The notes under the pieces: generated by a model
Databases searched by the model: none
What the model saw: the letters and a program-made list of their open reading frames with translations, nothing else
What the model was told of the DNA's origin: nothing
Translations under genes and position numbers: made by a program
Part shown: piece after piece, positions 34,563 to 44,840 of the stretch
How the letters are laid out: every line of letters starts with the position of its first letter
How positions within the stretch are numbered: the stretch's first letter is position 1
Assembly (NCBI RefSeq): GCF_022836935.1
Contig: NZ_CP083240.1
Coordinates: forward strand, 124,001-188,000
Direction: 5' to 3'
DNA: 64,000 bases
Origin: Ancylobacter polymorphus
GTDB taxonomy: Bacteria > Pseudomonadota > Alphaproteobacteria > Rhizobiales > Xanthobacteraceae

Positions 34563-36158
34563 ATGACCGATCGCCTTTGGCCGCGACGTATACTGGCGAT
34601 AGGTGCTGTAGCAGCGGGCTTTGCATGTGCCTCGCCTAGCTTGGCTCAAGGACCGCTTGCGGTGGCCACGACATCGGGCAGACTGGTCGGGGCGAGCGCC
34701 GGCGGCATCGAAACCTGGCTTGGCATCCCCTATGCCGCGCCTCCCGTGGGGCCGCTACGCTGGCAGCCGCCGCAGCCCCCCGCCCCCTGGCAAACGCCTA
34801 CGAAGGCAAATGCACTGCCGAGCAGCTGCGCCCAGAATGCCGATCTCGGACCTTTCGCGCGCGCGGGCGGAAGCGAGGACTGCCTGTACCTCAACGTCTA
34901 TCGCGCTGAGGGCGCCGGACAGAGTGACGAAAAACGCGCGGTATTCGTGTGGATCCATGGCGGTGCGCTGCAGGTCGGTCAGGGCGGCGACTATGACGCC
35001 TCGAAACTGGCCCGGCAGGGCAACGCAATCGTCGTCACCCTGAACTATCGGCTTGGCGTGTTCGGCTTTCTGGCGCATCCCGCGCTCGACGGCGAAGGCC
35101 ACCAATTCGCCAACTACGGGTTGATGGACCAGCAGGCAGCGCTTCGCTGGGTTAAAGAGAACATCGCTGCGTTCGGCGGCGATCCCAACAACGTCACGAT
35201 CTCAGGTGAATCCTCGGGCGGCAACAGCGTGCTGGCGCATATCGCCTCACCGGCATCAAAGGGACTGTTCCAGCACGTCGTCGCCATGAGCGGTGGCGGG
35301 ATCATGACCCGGCATCCGGCATTTGGCTCGCCTCAACCGCTGGACGCGGCTCGCGAGAAGGGCGTGGGCTTCGCCAGGACCGTCGGCTGTGAGCGAAGCG
35401 GCGCCGATTGCCTCCGGGCGCTGTCGACGAAGCAGGTGCTCGACGCCCAGGCGCCCTACATGATGTTCGAATTTATCATCGACGGACAGTCGCTGCCGAT
35501 GCATCCCGCCGACGCCTATCGCGAGGGCAGGATCAACCGGGCAACCCTTGTCACCGGCAGTACCCGCGACGAAGGCCGCTTCTTCGCCGCGCTGCCCGAG
35601 CTGATCAGCGGCAAGGCGATGACGGACGCGGACTATCCCGTCTGGATCGAGCGCCTGTACGGCGCGAAGCTCGCCCCGGAGGTGCTGCGCGAATATCCGC
35701 TCGAGCGCTACGACAGCGCCAGCGAGGCCTATGCTTCCGCGAACACCGACAGCATGTTCGCGTGTTCGGGGCTGGCGATGAACCGTGTGCTGGCTGATCA
35801 GCTTCCGGTCTATGCCTACGAGTTCAGCGACCGCACGGCGCCGTCCTATGTCGGCCCAACCTCGTTCCCGCTGCTGGCAGCGCACACCTACGAGCTGTCC
35901 TATGTGTTCCCGGGCTTCAGGGGCGGCAGTGACATTCGGCCGATCCTGAACCCGATGCAGGAGAAGCTGTCGGACGAAATGGTCGGCTACTTCGCCAATG
36001 TCGCCGGACTGGCGGCGACGCGGGGCAACGAATGGCCGCGCTTCGATCCCAGGCAGAACAACTTCATGACCTTCGCGCTTCCTGCCTCGCGGATGGTGTC
36101 GGGCCGCTTCGTCGAGGCGCATCACTGCGCCTTCTGGGATCAGACTGGCGTCTACTGA
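34563..36158 (+). CDS. Secreted type-B carboxylesterase
   Basis: A 531-residue alpha/beta-hydrolase of the carboxylesterase type B family. A signal peptide (about 1-30, ending ASPSLAQG) is followed by WLGIPYAAPPVGPLRWQPPQP. EDCLYLNVYRAEG and the nucleophile elbow TISGESSGGNSVLAH (Ser ~218) identify the fold; the HTYELSYVFPGF histidine region is near residue 440. It would hydrolyse carboxylic esters in the periplasm or outside. The upstream 263-bp gap must hold the divergent promoters shared with the LysR gene; no clear box was found. Confidence 0.9.
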   Translation: MTDRLWPRRILAIGAVAAGFACASPSLAQGPLAVATTSGRLVGASAGGIETWLGIPYAAPPVGPLRWQPPQPPAPWQTPTKANALPSSCAQNADLGPFARAGGSEDCLYLNVYRAEGAGQSDEKRAVFVWIHGGALQVGQGGDYDASKLARQGNAIVVTLNYRLGVFGFLAHPALDGEGHQFANYGLMDQQAALRWVKENIAAFGGDPNNVTISGESSGGNSVLAHIASPASKGLFQHVVAMSGGGIMTRHPAFGSPQPLDAAREKGVGFARTVGCERSGADCLRALSTKQVLDAQAPYMMFEFIIDGQSLPMHPADAYREGRINRATLVTGSTRDEGRFFAALPELISGKAMTDADYPVWIERLYGAKLAPEVLREYPLERYDSASEAYASANTDSMFACSGLAMNRVLADQLPVYAYEFSDRTAPSYVGPTSFPLLAAHTYELSYVFPGFRGGSDIRPILNPMQEKLSDEMVGYFANVAGLAATRGNEWPRFDPRQNNFMTFALPASRMVSGRFVEAHHCAFWDQTGVY

Positions 36159-36237
36159 GCAGCTGGCACCAGATTGCGGCATCAGCGTTCTCAACCAAAC
36201 CGGGTTGAGGCTCTGCCTCAAGGTCGAGGCTCGTGCG

Positions 36238-36295
36238 GCCCGTCTGGCCTCCAAGAAGGACTATCAGCCCGTCTGGCCTCCAAGAAGGACTATCA
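36238..36295 (+). repeat. Perfect 29-bp tandem duplication carrying the SDR ribosome-binding site
   Basis: Two identical copies (36238-36266 and 36267-36295), each with GCCCGTCTGGCCTCCAAGAA and ending in AAGGACTATCA. The second AAGGA is about 9-13 bases before the ATG at 36298. A recent slippage duplication is likely. Confidence 0.9.
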
Positions 36296-36297
36296 AC

Positions 36298-37263
36298 ATG
36301 ACCAACAATTTCGGATTCACGTCGACCACGGATGAGGTGCTCGCCAGAGTCGATCTCAAGGGCAAGCGCGTCCTGGTGACCGGCGTATCTTCGGGTTTGG
36401 GCGTCGAGACGGCCCGTGCGCTCGTTGCGCATGGCGCCGAGGTGGTCGGCGCGGCGCGCAACCTGGCCAAGGCCAAGCAGGCGACAACCGTCGTCCGGGC
36501 GGCGGCGGCATCAGGCGAAGGCGGGTTCGATCTGGTCGAGCTTGACCTGGCAGATCTGGCGAACGTGCGCGCCTGTGCGCAACGCCTGTCGGATGATGGT
36601 CGGCCCTTCGATATCGTGATCGCCAACGCGGGCGTCATGGCGACGCCCTTCGGCCATACCGCGGACGGCTTCGAGATGCAGTTCGGCACCAACTTCCTCG
36701 GCCACTTCGTCTTCGTGAACCGCATCGCGCCTCTGCTGCGCGAAGGCGGTCGGCTGGTGATGCTATCTTCAGGCGCCCACCACATCGCCGATGTCGATCT
36801 GAACGATCCAAACTTCGAACACACGCCTTATGATCGCTGGGTCGCCTATGGCAGATCCAAGACGGCCGATGCGCTTCTCGCCGTCGAGTTCGATCGACGC
36901 CATCGCACCGCCGGTGTTCGGGCTGTCGCGGTGCATCCGGGCGGGATCAAGACTGAGCTGCAGCGGCACTATCCTCAGGAGGAAGAGGAAGCGCTGGTCG
37001 CTTCGATGAACGCGGCCAGAGCTGCCGCTGGCCAGCCGCCGTTTTACTACAAGACGATCCCGCAGGGAGCCGCGACCTCGGTCTGGGCGGCGGCCGCCGC
37101 GGCCGCCGATCAAGCTGGCGGGCGCTATTGCGAGGACTGCCATGTCGCCGAAATCGACGACAGCGACGGCATGCACGATGGCGTCCGCTCCTATGCGACC
37201 GATCCCGCCCATGCCAAGGCACTGTGGGCGAAGGGCGAGGAACTGGTCGGCGAGCAATTCTGA
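36298..37263 (+). CDS. Short-chain dehydrogenase/reductase
   Basis: A 321-residue SDR. The cofactor loop VTGVSSGLGVETARAL (about 23-38), NAG in VIANAGVMATPFG, the catalytic Ser in MLSSGAHH and Y-x-x-x-K in AYGRSKTADALL are all present. It resembles retinol-dehydrogenase/WW-oxidoreductase-like SDRs that use NADP(H). The ATG at 36298 follows the duplicated AAGGA site; an upstream in-frame extension is not needed. It follows the esterase by 139 bp on the same strand. Confidence 0.88.
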   Translation: MTNNFGFTSTTDEVLARVDLKGKRVLVTGVSSGLGVETARALVAHGAEVVGAARNLAKAKQATTVVRAAAASGEGGFDLVELDLADLANVRACAQRLSDDGRPFDIVIANAGVMATPFGHTADGFEMQFGTNFLGHFVFVNRIAPLLREGGRLVMLSSGAHHIADVDLNDPNFEHTPYDRWVAYGRSKTADALLAVEFDRRHRTAGVRAVAVHPGGIKTELQRHYPQEEEEALVASMNAARAAAGQPPFYYKTIPQGAATSVWAAAAAAADQAGGRYCEDCHVAEIDDSDGMHDGVRSYATDPAHAKALWAKGEELVGEQF

Positions 37264-37739
37264 CCAGTCGGTAGCCAGCAGCCGCCCGCGTCCGACGAGC
37301 CCGGCGCGAGGCCGAGAGCCAAGCCGCGGCCGAGATTTCCATGGCCGCATTGATCGCTCGCTGCAATACGGCCGAGGGTGAGACCGGTCGCTGAGAATGC
37401 CTGATGTGAGCGTCAACGAACCGGTTGCGGAACGGTCTGCCGTCCTGGAAATCTCTTACCCCCAGCCGCTAGGCACACGGCCGAGAATGTAGATAACCCA
37501 AACTGGGCCAATCAAACCGTCGCCCGAGAGCGCGGCGGCGGATTTGACTAAGCAAACTTCCATTGGGCGAGACCTGTTTGCCGACCATACGTCCGGAGAG
37601 CTCCAGCGAGCTCTTCGTCGGTGGACGGTCTTCAGCGAGAAGGGCGCATAGGCAATCCGACATGACAGCCGTCAAGGCCAGTGCTTACGGGTCGTTGAAG
37701 GAATAGGACCGGAGAAACCGCAATATGGAGGAAGACCAG
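37264..37739. other. Gene-free gap before traR
   Basis: No convincing gene in 476 bp. It contains a hairpin AGAGCTC-CAGC-GAGCTCT (37597-37614) about 125 bp before traR. No tra box matching the one before traI was seen. The gap may hold the scar of the insertion that separated trbI from traR. Confidence 0.4.
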
Positions 37740-38441
37740 ATGAGAACTTGGTTCCAGCGGCTGACGGACGTCTCATCCCTGGCGCGCACCGAGCCGATGC
37801 TCAAGGAAACGCTGGCGGAGATGGTGCAGGATCTTGGCTTCGATTGTTACGCCTATCTGAACGTCCAGCCCGTGCGTGTCTTCGCAGTTTCCAACTACCA
37901 TCTCGAGTGGCAAGGCCGATATCTGACGCAGAATTTTGCAAGGATTGACCCGGTGGTCGCGATGGCGAAGGAACAAATGAAAGCCTTCACATGGGCGGCG
38001 GGCGCCCCGCGGTCGCTGTCAAAGCCGTTGCGGCGCTTCTATTCCGAAGCAGGCGATTTCGGAATCAGGTCCGGGATTTCGATCCCGATCCGAACGGCGT
38101 TCGGACATATGTCGATGCTGACGCTCGCGTCGCACAAGCCGTCATTGCGCCTGGAGACCGATATCGACCAGATCGCGGCGGTGACAGCCGTTGCCCAGCT
38201 GCACGCGAAGATGGAGCAGCACGATGCCGAGCCCACGGCCAGCGTGGAAATCGACCTGAAGGCGAAGCAGGCTCTGTGCCTGAAATGGTCCGCCGAAGGA
38301 AAGACGATGAAGGATATCGCCTCCATCGAGGGCATGTCGTTCGCGACGGTGAATTTTCACCTGAACAATGCCCGCAAGGCGCTCGATGCCGGAAGTCTGG
38401 CACAGGCGACGGCGCTCGCCACGAAGCTCAAGCTGATCTGA
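37740..38441 (+). CDS. traR: TraR quorum-sensing activator (LuxR family)
   Basis: A 233-residue LuxR-type regulator closely following Agrobacterium TraR in layout and length. The autoinducer-binding domain covers 1-165 with the signature residues: DCYAYLNVQPVRVFAVSNYHLEWQGRY (Trp, Tyr) and DPVVAMAKEQMKAFTWAAGAP. FGIRSGISIPIRTAFGHMSMLTLAS follows. The C-terminal HTH reads CLKWSAEGKTMKDIASIEGMSFATVNFHLNNARKAL. The ATG at 37740 with GGAGGA upstream gives the family N terminus (MRTWFQRLTDVS); an ATG at 37725 is possible. It should bind the TraI signal and activate traI-trb. It ends 14 bp from the convergent traM. Confidence 0.94.
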   Translation: MRTWFQRLTDVSSLARTEPMLKETLAEMVQDLGFDCYAYLNVQPVRVFAVSNYHLEWQGRYLTQNFARIDPVVAMAKEQMKAFTWAAGAPRSLSKPLRRFYSEAGDFGIRSGISIPIRTAFGHMSMLTLASHKPSLRLETDIDQIAAVTAVAQLHAKMEQHDAEPTASVEIDLKAKQALCLKWSAEGKTMKDIASIEGMSFATVNFHLNNARKALDAGSLAQATALATKLKLI

Positions 38442-38455
38442 ACGGGCCGTTTCCG

Positions 38456-38776
38456 TCAGTCCGCCGGCACCGGCGGGACATGACCGAGGACATCGAGGAG
38501 GGTCGAGAGGAGGGTCTGCTGGGCGTGCATGTCGATCATCGCGCTGACATAGGCGATGCGGGCGGGACCTACGGTGTCGCAACAGGAGGAAGACGGCGCT
38601 TTTCGCCATTCCTCATATTTCGCCTCGGCGGTATCGCGAAGGCTCCGATGCCTCTTGATTGCCTGAATCGTGATCTGTTCGAGATCCCGTTTCGGCAGAT
38701 GCTCGGTCAGGCCGACGACCGGCCTCAGCGTCACCTTGTGCTCCGGCTGCACAGCGCAGTTCGTGTCGTTGCCCAT
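38456..38776 (-). CDS. traM: TraM antiactivator of TraR
   Basis: A 106-residue TraM. The central KVTLRPVVGLTEHLPKRDLEQITIQAIKRHRSL and the C-terminal ARIAYVSAMIDMHAQQTLLSTLLDVLGHVP match the helical repeats of Agrobacterium TraM. It binds TraR and blocks DNA binding, so conjugation waits for enough signal. It is convergent with traR, as in Ti plasmids. Confidence 0.92.
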   Translation of the reverse strand: MGNDTNCAVQPEHKVTLRPVVGLTEHLPKRDLEQITIQAIKRHRSLRDTAEAKYEEWRKAPSSSCCDTVGPARIAYVSAMIDMHAQQTLLSTLLDVLGHVPPVPAD

Positions 38777-38991
38777 CCGCCTTCTTCTTCAAAGGTCGTC
38801 CGCGGTGCGCCCCCGCAAACGTCATCCCTGATCCCAAGCCGGGGGTTAGAAAACCGCGACTAGACGGTCCCTATGACCTTTAGCACCGAGGCGCCTGGAC
38901 ATGCGTCACAGGCCCCCGGCCACGATGGTCAGAGGATCCTGGCGCCGCAACGGCCGACGCCAACCGCTAGTCGAGGGCTTTCTAAGGCCCC

Positions 38992-39020
38992 GGGCAGCGC
39001 GTACTGCCCTGGCGCCCTTA
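38992..39020. other. Candidate oriT (MOBQ-like): hairpin next to GCGCCCTTA
   Basis: Perfect stem GGGCAG-CGCGTA-CTGCCC (38992-39009) is followed by TGGCGCCCTTA. IncQ/RSF1010 and Ti-type origins share an inverted repeat close to a nick core of the form TGCGCCCT (AGGGCGCA on the other strand). A second partial match, CGCGCAATTATCAG, lies near 39133 (Ti nic core GGGCGCAATTATA). No relaxase gene is in the window, so this is tentative. The rest of 38777-39169 has no gene. Confidence 0.3.
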
Positions 39021-39169
39021 TAGAGAGGAGATGTCGCAATCGCTAGAGCGAAGCGGTGGATCGCGCAGAAGCGAATACTCAAAGGCTAGTTTGAGCGAGG
39101 TCCTCTCCAACGCGGCGTGGCGAGGAAAGTCATGCGCGCAATTATCAGTGGCGAGTCGATAGCTAGAGA

Positions 39170-39426
39170 ATGGACAAGAACGGCAAAAGCACAAAGCGGC
39201 TTCCGCAGACCATCGCCACCGCACTGCTTTTCGGCCGTCATGCGCGGGGCGGCGGAAGGACGCCGCGCGAGCGCGCAGGCAATCTCACACTTATTGCCGC
39301 GTCCTATTCACGCGACGAGATTCTCGGCGAACGCGGATCGGGCCCACAAGTGCCGATCGCATCGAGCAGTGGTTGTCGGCGCAAGGACTCGCATTCCGCC
39401 AATCCGGCAATTACCATTCATTTTGA
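39170..39426 (+). pseudogene. Small gene of unknown function with a frameshift
   Basis: The first ~60 codons encode MDKNGKSTKRLPQTIATALLFGRHARGGGRTPRERAGNLTLIA…. After GSGP (about 39351) the reading frame loses sense. Adding one base restores TSADRIEQWLSAQGLAFRQSGNYHSF and a stop at 39426, which looks like natural protein sequence (DRIEQWL…GLAFR). I do not recognise the family. Either the gene has decayed or the base call is wrong. As written the unshifted frame ends at 39439. Confidence 0.5.
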
Positions 39427-39742
39427 TATAACTTATTGATAATAATCCATAATGTTGGTTATGCGAGTGTGACGCCAGCACGTTCGCCAGCGACTCGAAG
39501 CCGAGAGCTGGACGCTATCCGGCTGTCCGCGATCGTGCTGGGTGAGTTGGAGTTCGGCGCCCATGGCGCTAAGTGAGGGCCAATGCGAGCCGCGCCGAGC
39601 GCGCTTGCACGAATTCATGAACAGAGCTCATGGCTCTATGCGAATTCTCCCGCCTAATCCCTCGCGGGCCACAAAGCTATATTGCGTGTCTCGATCAGCG
39701 AAGGTGGTGGCGATCAGAGCTCGCCACCGACGGAATCTTGCA
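39427..39742. other. Gap with an AT-rich inverted repeat
   Basis: No gene is supported in 316 bp. An AT-rich patch near 39430-39465 contains CATAA-TGTTGG-TTATG and could be a promoter or protein-binding site for the redox island downstream. Confidence 0.35.
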
Positions 39743-40138
39743 ATGGACATCAAAAGAATTGGGTCGTGGCCCTCCGCCAAGGGGCCCGGCGAATACTTCA
39801 CCGGAACGGTGCGCATCGACCCGCTCTTCCAAGCTGAGGATCCGGCGCGGGTGATGGGAGCAAGCGTGACGTTCGAGCCGGGCGCACGAACCGCCTGGCA
39901 CACGCATCCCCTCGGGCAGACGCTGATCGTGACGTCGGGTCTCGGTCGCGTGCAGCGCGAGGGCGGTCCGATTGAGGAGATCAGGCCCGGTGACGTGGTC
40001 TGGTTCGCGCCGGGCGAAAGGCATTGGCACGGTGCGTCGCCGAGCGTGGCGATGACGCACATTGCCATTCAGGAGCAGCTCGACGGCCGCGCGGTCGACT
40101 GGCTGGAGAAGGTCAGCGACGCCGAGTACGGCGGATGA
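39743..40138 (+). CDS. Cupin (R)-mandelonitrile-lyase-like protein
   Basis: A 131-residue single-domain cupin without signal peptide. [22 protein letters not shown] (two His and Gln of the metal site) and [19 protein letters not shown] fit the manganese-dependent cupin hydroxynitrile lyases, such as the Granulicella tundricola enzyme, over the whole length (MDIKRIGS…[14 protein letters not shown]). It would cleave or form cyanohydrins, though the natural substrate is unknown. It is the first gene of a run on the plus strand and overlaps the next by ATGA. Confidence 0.85.
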   Translation: MDIKRIGSWPSAKGPGEYFTGTVRIDPLFQAEDPARVMGASVTFEPGARTAWHTHPLGQTLIVTSGLGRVQREGGPIEEIRPGDVVWFAPGERHWHGASPSVAMTHIAIQEQLDGRAVDWLEKVSDAEYGG

Positions 40139-40671
40139 AAGTGGGCACCGGGATGCGGTGGTACCGGCGCGGGTCGGGATCAAGGCGCATTGCCCTGTTC
40201 GCCATTGCGCTGCTGTTTCCCGGTCTCGTGAGCTACCGGGCGGGAATTGCCGGGGCGGGCGGCGCGCCGACGGACGCGGGCATTGTGGCTCAGGCGACGG
40301 ATGAACGAACGCCGACGATGAAGATCCGCATGACGATCAACGGGAACACCAGCGTCGCTAGGCTCGACGACACACCGGCGGCCGCCGACTTTGCGTCGCT
40401 GCTGCCGCTGACCGTGACGCTGAGCGACTACCATTCGATCGAGAAGATCAGCGACCTTCCCAAGCGTCTGTCGCATGACGGCGCACCGTCGGGTTACGAA
40501 CCGGAGGTCGGCGACGTCGCCTACTACGCGCCCTGGGGAAATCTCGCGATCTTCTATCGGGACTTCGGCTATGCGCGCGGCCTTGTCAGGCTCGGCACGA
40601 TCGAGTCCGGCCTGGACGCCCTCACCCAGTCCGGCCCGCTGGCCACCGCGATCGAACGCATCGAACCGTAA
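40135..40671 (+). CDS. Cyclophilin-like fold protein, secreted
   Basis: A 178-residue protein starting in an ATGA overlap with the cupin stop. An N-terminal membrane/signal segment ([24 protein letters not shown]) is followed by a cyclophilin-like domain ([38 protein letters not shown] … [34 protein letters not shown]). Homologous domains are common beside aldo-keto reductases and SDRs; the reaction is unknown. The N-terminal extension before the domain is unusual; many relatives lack it. Confidence 0.75.
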   Translation: MKVGTGMRWYRRGSGSRRIALFAIALLFPGLVSYRAGIAGAGGAPTDAGIVAQATDERTPTMKIRMTINGNTSVARLDDTPAAADFASLLPLTVTLSDYHSIEKISDLPKRLSHDGAPSGYEPEVGDVAYYAPWGNLAIFYRDFGYARGLVRLGTIESGLDALTQSGPLATAIERIEP

Positions 40672-40683
40672 GGAGGATCGCCC

Positions 40684-41052
40684 ATGCCATGGACAAGGGA
40701 CGAACTGAGCAAAATCGCCGCGACGGACGATCTGCGCATCGCGCCGTTCCGCGAGGACGGCTCAACCTATGGAACGCCGACCTATATCTGGTCGGTCGTG
40801 GTCGACGATGCGCTCTACGTGCGTGCCTATAGTGGCCAAAGCTCGCGCTGGTACAAGGCGGCGATTGGCCAGCAAGCCGGACGCATCAGCGCCGCCGGCG
40901 TGACCCGGGAGGTCGCGTTCGATCCGGCTGACGGTGCCATCGGCGATCGCATCGACGCAGCCTACCGATCCAAATATGCCGGCAGCCCCTATCTCGATCC
41001 GATGATCGGCGCGCGTGCGCGCGCCGCCACCGTCAAGATCACGCCGCGCTAG
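40684..41052 (+). CDS. DUF2255 family protein
   Basis: A 122-residue protein with the DUF2255 pattern: W(T)RDELSKIAATDDLRIAPFREDGSTYGTPTYIWSVVVDDALYVRAYSGQSSRWYKAA. This is a flavin/pyridoxamine-oxidase-like barrel of unknown role. An AAGGAGG ribosome-binding site precedes the ATG. It is linked to the cyclophilin-like gene by 12 bp. Confidence 0.85.
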   Translation: MPWTRDELSKIAATDDLRIAPFREDGSTYGTPTYIWSVVVDDALYVRAYSGQSSRWYKAAIGQQAGRISAAGVTREVAFDPADGAIGDRIDAAYRSKYAGSPYLDPMIGARARAATVKITPR

Positions 41053-41107
41053 CGGGCCTCAGCCCGATGCTCTGCGCAGCCGGATGCACAAGCGCAACGG
41101 GGCCTAA

Positions 41108-42118
<1,011 letters not shown>

Positions 42119-42164
42119 GGTGAGCAAACCCGCCCAGCCTGGGCGGAGCCGTGAGGAACTGAAC

Positions 42165-42902
42165 ATGACACAGGGAATCGACAACAAGGTGGTCGTCATC
42201 ACCGGCGCCAGCAGTGGCCTCGGCGCCGAGACGGCGCGCCATCTGGCGAAGGCCGGCGCCAAGGTGGTGCTCGGCGCGCGCCGGCTCGACCGGCTCGAGG
42301 CGCTCGCGGGGGAACTCGGCCTGCCGGCCGGCGCGGTCCTCAAGACCGACGTCACCGACCGGGAGCAGGTCAAGGCGCTGGTCGACCGCGCCGTCGAGCT
42401 TCACGGTCGGATCGACGTGATCCTCAACAATGCCGGCGTCATGCCGAGCTCGATGCTCGACAAGCTGAAGATCGACGAGTGGGATCGGATCATCGACGTC
42501 AATATCAAGGGCGTCCTTTACGGCATCGCGGCGGCGCTGCCGCTCATGCAGGCGCAGAACGCGGGCCAGATCATCAACGTCTCCTCGGTCGCCGGCCACA
42601 AGGTCGGCCCGGGCGGCGCCGTCTATGCCGGCACCAAATGGGCGGTCAGGGCAATCTCGGAAGGCCTGCGCCAGGAGGTGAAGTCCTGGAACATCCGCAC
42701 CACCATCGTCTCGCCGGGCGCAGTCGCGACCGAACTCACGGATACGATCACCGATCCGGACGTCGCCGCCGGCATGAAGACGGTTTACGAGCGTGCCATC
42801 CCGGCAAGTTCTTTCGCCCGCGTAGTGGCGTTCGCGATCAGCCAGCCTGACGACGTGGACATCAACGAGGTCGTCTTCCGGCCCACCAGCCAGATGTATT
42901 GA
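42165..42902 (+). CDS. Short-chain dehydrogenase/reductase
   Basis: A 245-residue classical [39 protein letters not shown] (cofactor site), NNAGVMPSS, the catalytic Ser in [11 protein letters not shown] and Y-x-x-x-K in [18 protein letters not shown]. It resembles clavulanate-dehydrogenase-like NADP oxidoreductases that cluster with AKRs. A GAGGAA site precedes the ATG at 42165. Confidence 0.92.
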   Translation: MTQGIDNKVVVITGASSGLGAETARHLAKAGAKVVLGARRLDRLEALAGELGLPAGAVLKTDVTDREQVKALVDRAVELHGRIDVILNNAGVMPSSMLDKLKIDEWDRIIDVNIKGVLYGIAAALPLMQAQNAGQIINVSSVAGHKVGPGGAVYAGTKWAVRAISEGLRQEVKSWNIRTTIVSPGAVATELTDTITDPDVAAGMKTVYERAIPASSFARVVAFAISQPDDVDINEVVFRPTSQMY

Positions 42903-43224
42903 TCGCGCGACCCGCGCGTGGCCGGAGCGGCGCATGCCATTCTCGTTCTTGAGGGGACGCGCCCGGCCGGCAGCTCGGATCGCATCCGGGCTCCGTCCCG
43001 CATCCTGCGCTGGCACGGCCGCCGGCAAGAACGAGCGTGCGCGCCAATTATGATCAGGTCTCATAAGTCCAATCGATCCGACGCCTCTAATTCTTTCCGG
43101 CCAGGCAGCTAGGATCAGACTGGCCGGCCAGCGTTTCTTTGGACCGGAATGAGCGGGAGACGCGAGGGCGTCGGCCGCGAAGCGTGCGCGGGGTCGCCCC
43201 AACTGCAACGGAGATAGAGGTGCC
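42903..43224. other. Gene-free gap
   Basis: In 322 bp I see no gene and no clear terminator. It separates the AKR/SDR genes from the CMD/cytochrome genes. Confidence 0.4.
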
Positions 43225-44016
43225 ATGAATCTGCTGACCGCAACACTCGTATCTGTCGCCCTCGCCACTCCGGTCTTCGCTCAAGGAACCGCCAACGTGC
43301 CCACGCCCCCGCAAAGCGCCACCGCGCTGTCCGCGGCCGACATCCAGTCGGTCTCCCCTGCCCTGGGCAGATATGCGCAGGAGGACGTCGTCGGCAGCCT
43401 CTGGGAGCGTCCCCAGCTGTCCCGTCGCGACCGCAGCGTCGTGACCGTGGCGATCCTGATCGCCCGCAACCAGACCGCCGACCTGCCGCACTACATCAAC
43501 GTCGCCCTCGACAGCGGCGTGACCCCGCGCGAGCTGTCCGAGATCATCACGCACCTCGCCTTCTATGCCGGCTGGCCGAATGCGATGGCAGCGGTTGCCG
43601 TCACCAAGGACATCTTCGCTCGGCGTGGGATCGGGGTAGACCAGTTGCCCGACGCATCGCCACAGCTTCTGCCGCTCGATGAGAAGGGAGAGGCCGCGCG
43701 CGTCGCCAGCGTGCAGGGTCTGCTTGGAACCGCTTCTCCTGGCCTGGAGCAGTTCACCACCGATCCGCTCTTCAAGGATGTGTGGCTGCGTCCGGATCTA
43801 TCGCCGCGCGACCGCAGCCTGGTGACGATCACCTCGCTGATGGCCAACGGACAGGTCGCTCAGTTGGCCGGTCATCTCAACCGAGGGCTCAACAATGGCC
43901 TGACGCAGGAACAGGCCGGAGAGGTGGTCACGCAGGTCGCGTTCTATGCCGGGTGGCCCAACGCGTTCTCCGCCGGCCCCGTGGCCGTCGAGGTCTTCAA
44001 GAGCCGCGCCAAGTGA
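43225..44016 (+). CDS. Secreted two-domain carboxymuconolactone-decarboxylase-like protein
   Basis: A 263-residue protein with a signal peptide (MNLLTATLVSVALATPVFAQ) and two tandem CMD/AhpD-like domains: residues ~50-130 (RDRSVVTVAILIARNQTADLPHYINVALDSGVTPRELSEIITHLAFYAGWPNAM) and ~175-260 (RDRSLVTITSLMANGQVAQLAGHLNRGLNNGLTQEQAGEVVTQVAFYAGWP). The AhpD-type CxxC is absent, so a peroxidase role is unlikely. The last ~60 codons are also found, broken, at 32486-32664. Confidence 0.88.
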   Translation: MNLLTATLVSVALATPVFAQGTANVPTPPQSATALSAADIQSVSPALGRYAQEDVVGSLWERPQLSRRDRSVVTVAILIARNQTADLPHYINVALDSGVTPRELSEIITHLAFYAGWPNAMAAVAVTKDIFARRGIGVDQLPDASPQLLPLDEKGEAARVASVQGLLGTASPGLEQFTTDPLFKDVWLRPDLSPRDRSLVTITSLMANGQVAQLAGHLNRGLNNGLTQEQAGEVVTQVAFYAGWPNAFSAGPVAVEVFKSRAK

Positions 44017-44166
44017 GGCTGGTCGTCGAGCTGGTGGCTGCCGTGACCGGGCCTCATGCGCCGTACGGTAAGCACGGTTGTCGGCGCGATCCCGTCATAG
44101 CGCGGCAAGTATTCCGTTGGCCGCCGCGCGGTCACAGAAACGAGCACGCTATGGAAGTGACGATCT

Positions 44167-44640
44167 ATGGCACAACGCGCTAGGTGGATACAGGGTTGGA
44201 GCCGTCGGGGCCGCGTGCGCTATCCCCGGTCCGGCGCCGTGGGCGGCCGGTTCCGCGGCGACGGCCAGTGGATCAGGGGATTGGCCATTGTCGTGACTGT
44301 GGCGGCTGCGCCAGGATTTGCGGCCGCGCAGCAAGCCGGCGACGCGGGCCGTGGCCAAACCCTTTTTCAGCGCCAGTGCTCCGCCTGTCACCAGATCGCA
44401 CAGGCGCGCAACGGCGTCGGTCCCACCCTTCAGGGGGTGAACGGGCGTGCCGCCGACACCGTGGAAGGCTTCAACTACTCGCCGGCGATGAAGAACTCGG
44501 GTGTCGTGTGGGGTCCCGAAACGCTTGAGACCTATCTCGCCAACCCGACCGCGATGGTGAAAGGCACGCGCATGGTGCAGCGCGTGCCAAACGAACAGCA
44601 GCGCCGCGACATCATCGAGTTCCTGACGGCCGGCCAGTAG
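44167..44640 (+). CDS. Cytochrome c family protein
   Basis: A 157-residue protein with an export leader (about 33-54, GDGQWIRGLAIVVTVAAAPGFAAAQ) and a class I cytochrome c domain. The haem site is CSACHQ near residue 75 and the likely axial Met is in VKGTRMVQRVP near 135. It would carry electrons in the periplasm, plausibly for the exported dehydrogenases around it. The N-terminal ~30 residues are Arg-rich and may be upstream of the real start. Confidence 0.88.
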   Translation: MAQRARWIQGWSRRGRVRYPRSGAVGGRFRGDGQWIRGLAIVVTVAAAPGFAAAQQAGDAGRGQTLFQRQCSACHQIAQARNGVGPTLQGVNGRAADTVEGFNYSPAMKNSGVVWGPETLETYLANPTAMVKGTRMVQRVPNEQQRRDIIEFLTAGQ

Positions 44641-44840
44641 GTGGCGAGCCGGCGGCCACTCGAGCTGTCGAGCGGCGCGCCGTTTGGCCTCGTTTCCAAG
44701 CGTTCGGGGGAGAAGAAACCCATTTTGCCCGGGTGCGTCTTGATCCTTCGGCGAAAGATGGCTGTTCAGGCCGTGCCTTCATGGAGCTTCGCGATCGCAA
44801 GCGTAGCGGCCATCGGGACCGGCAACGGCGCGCTTCGGTG

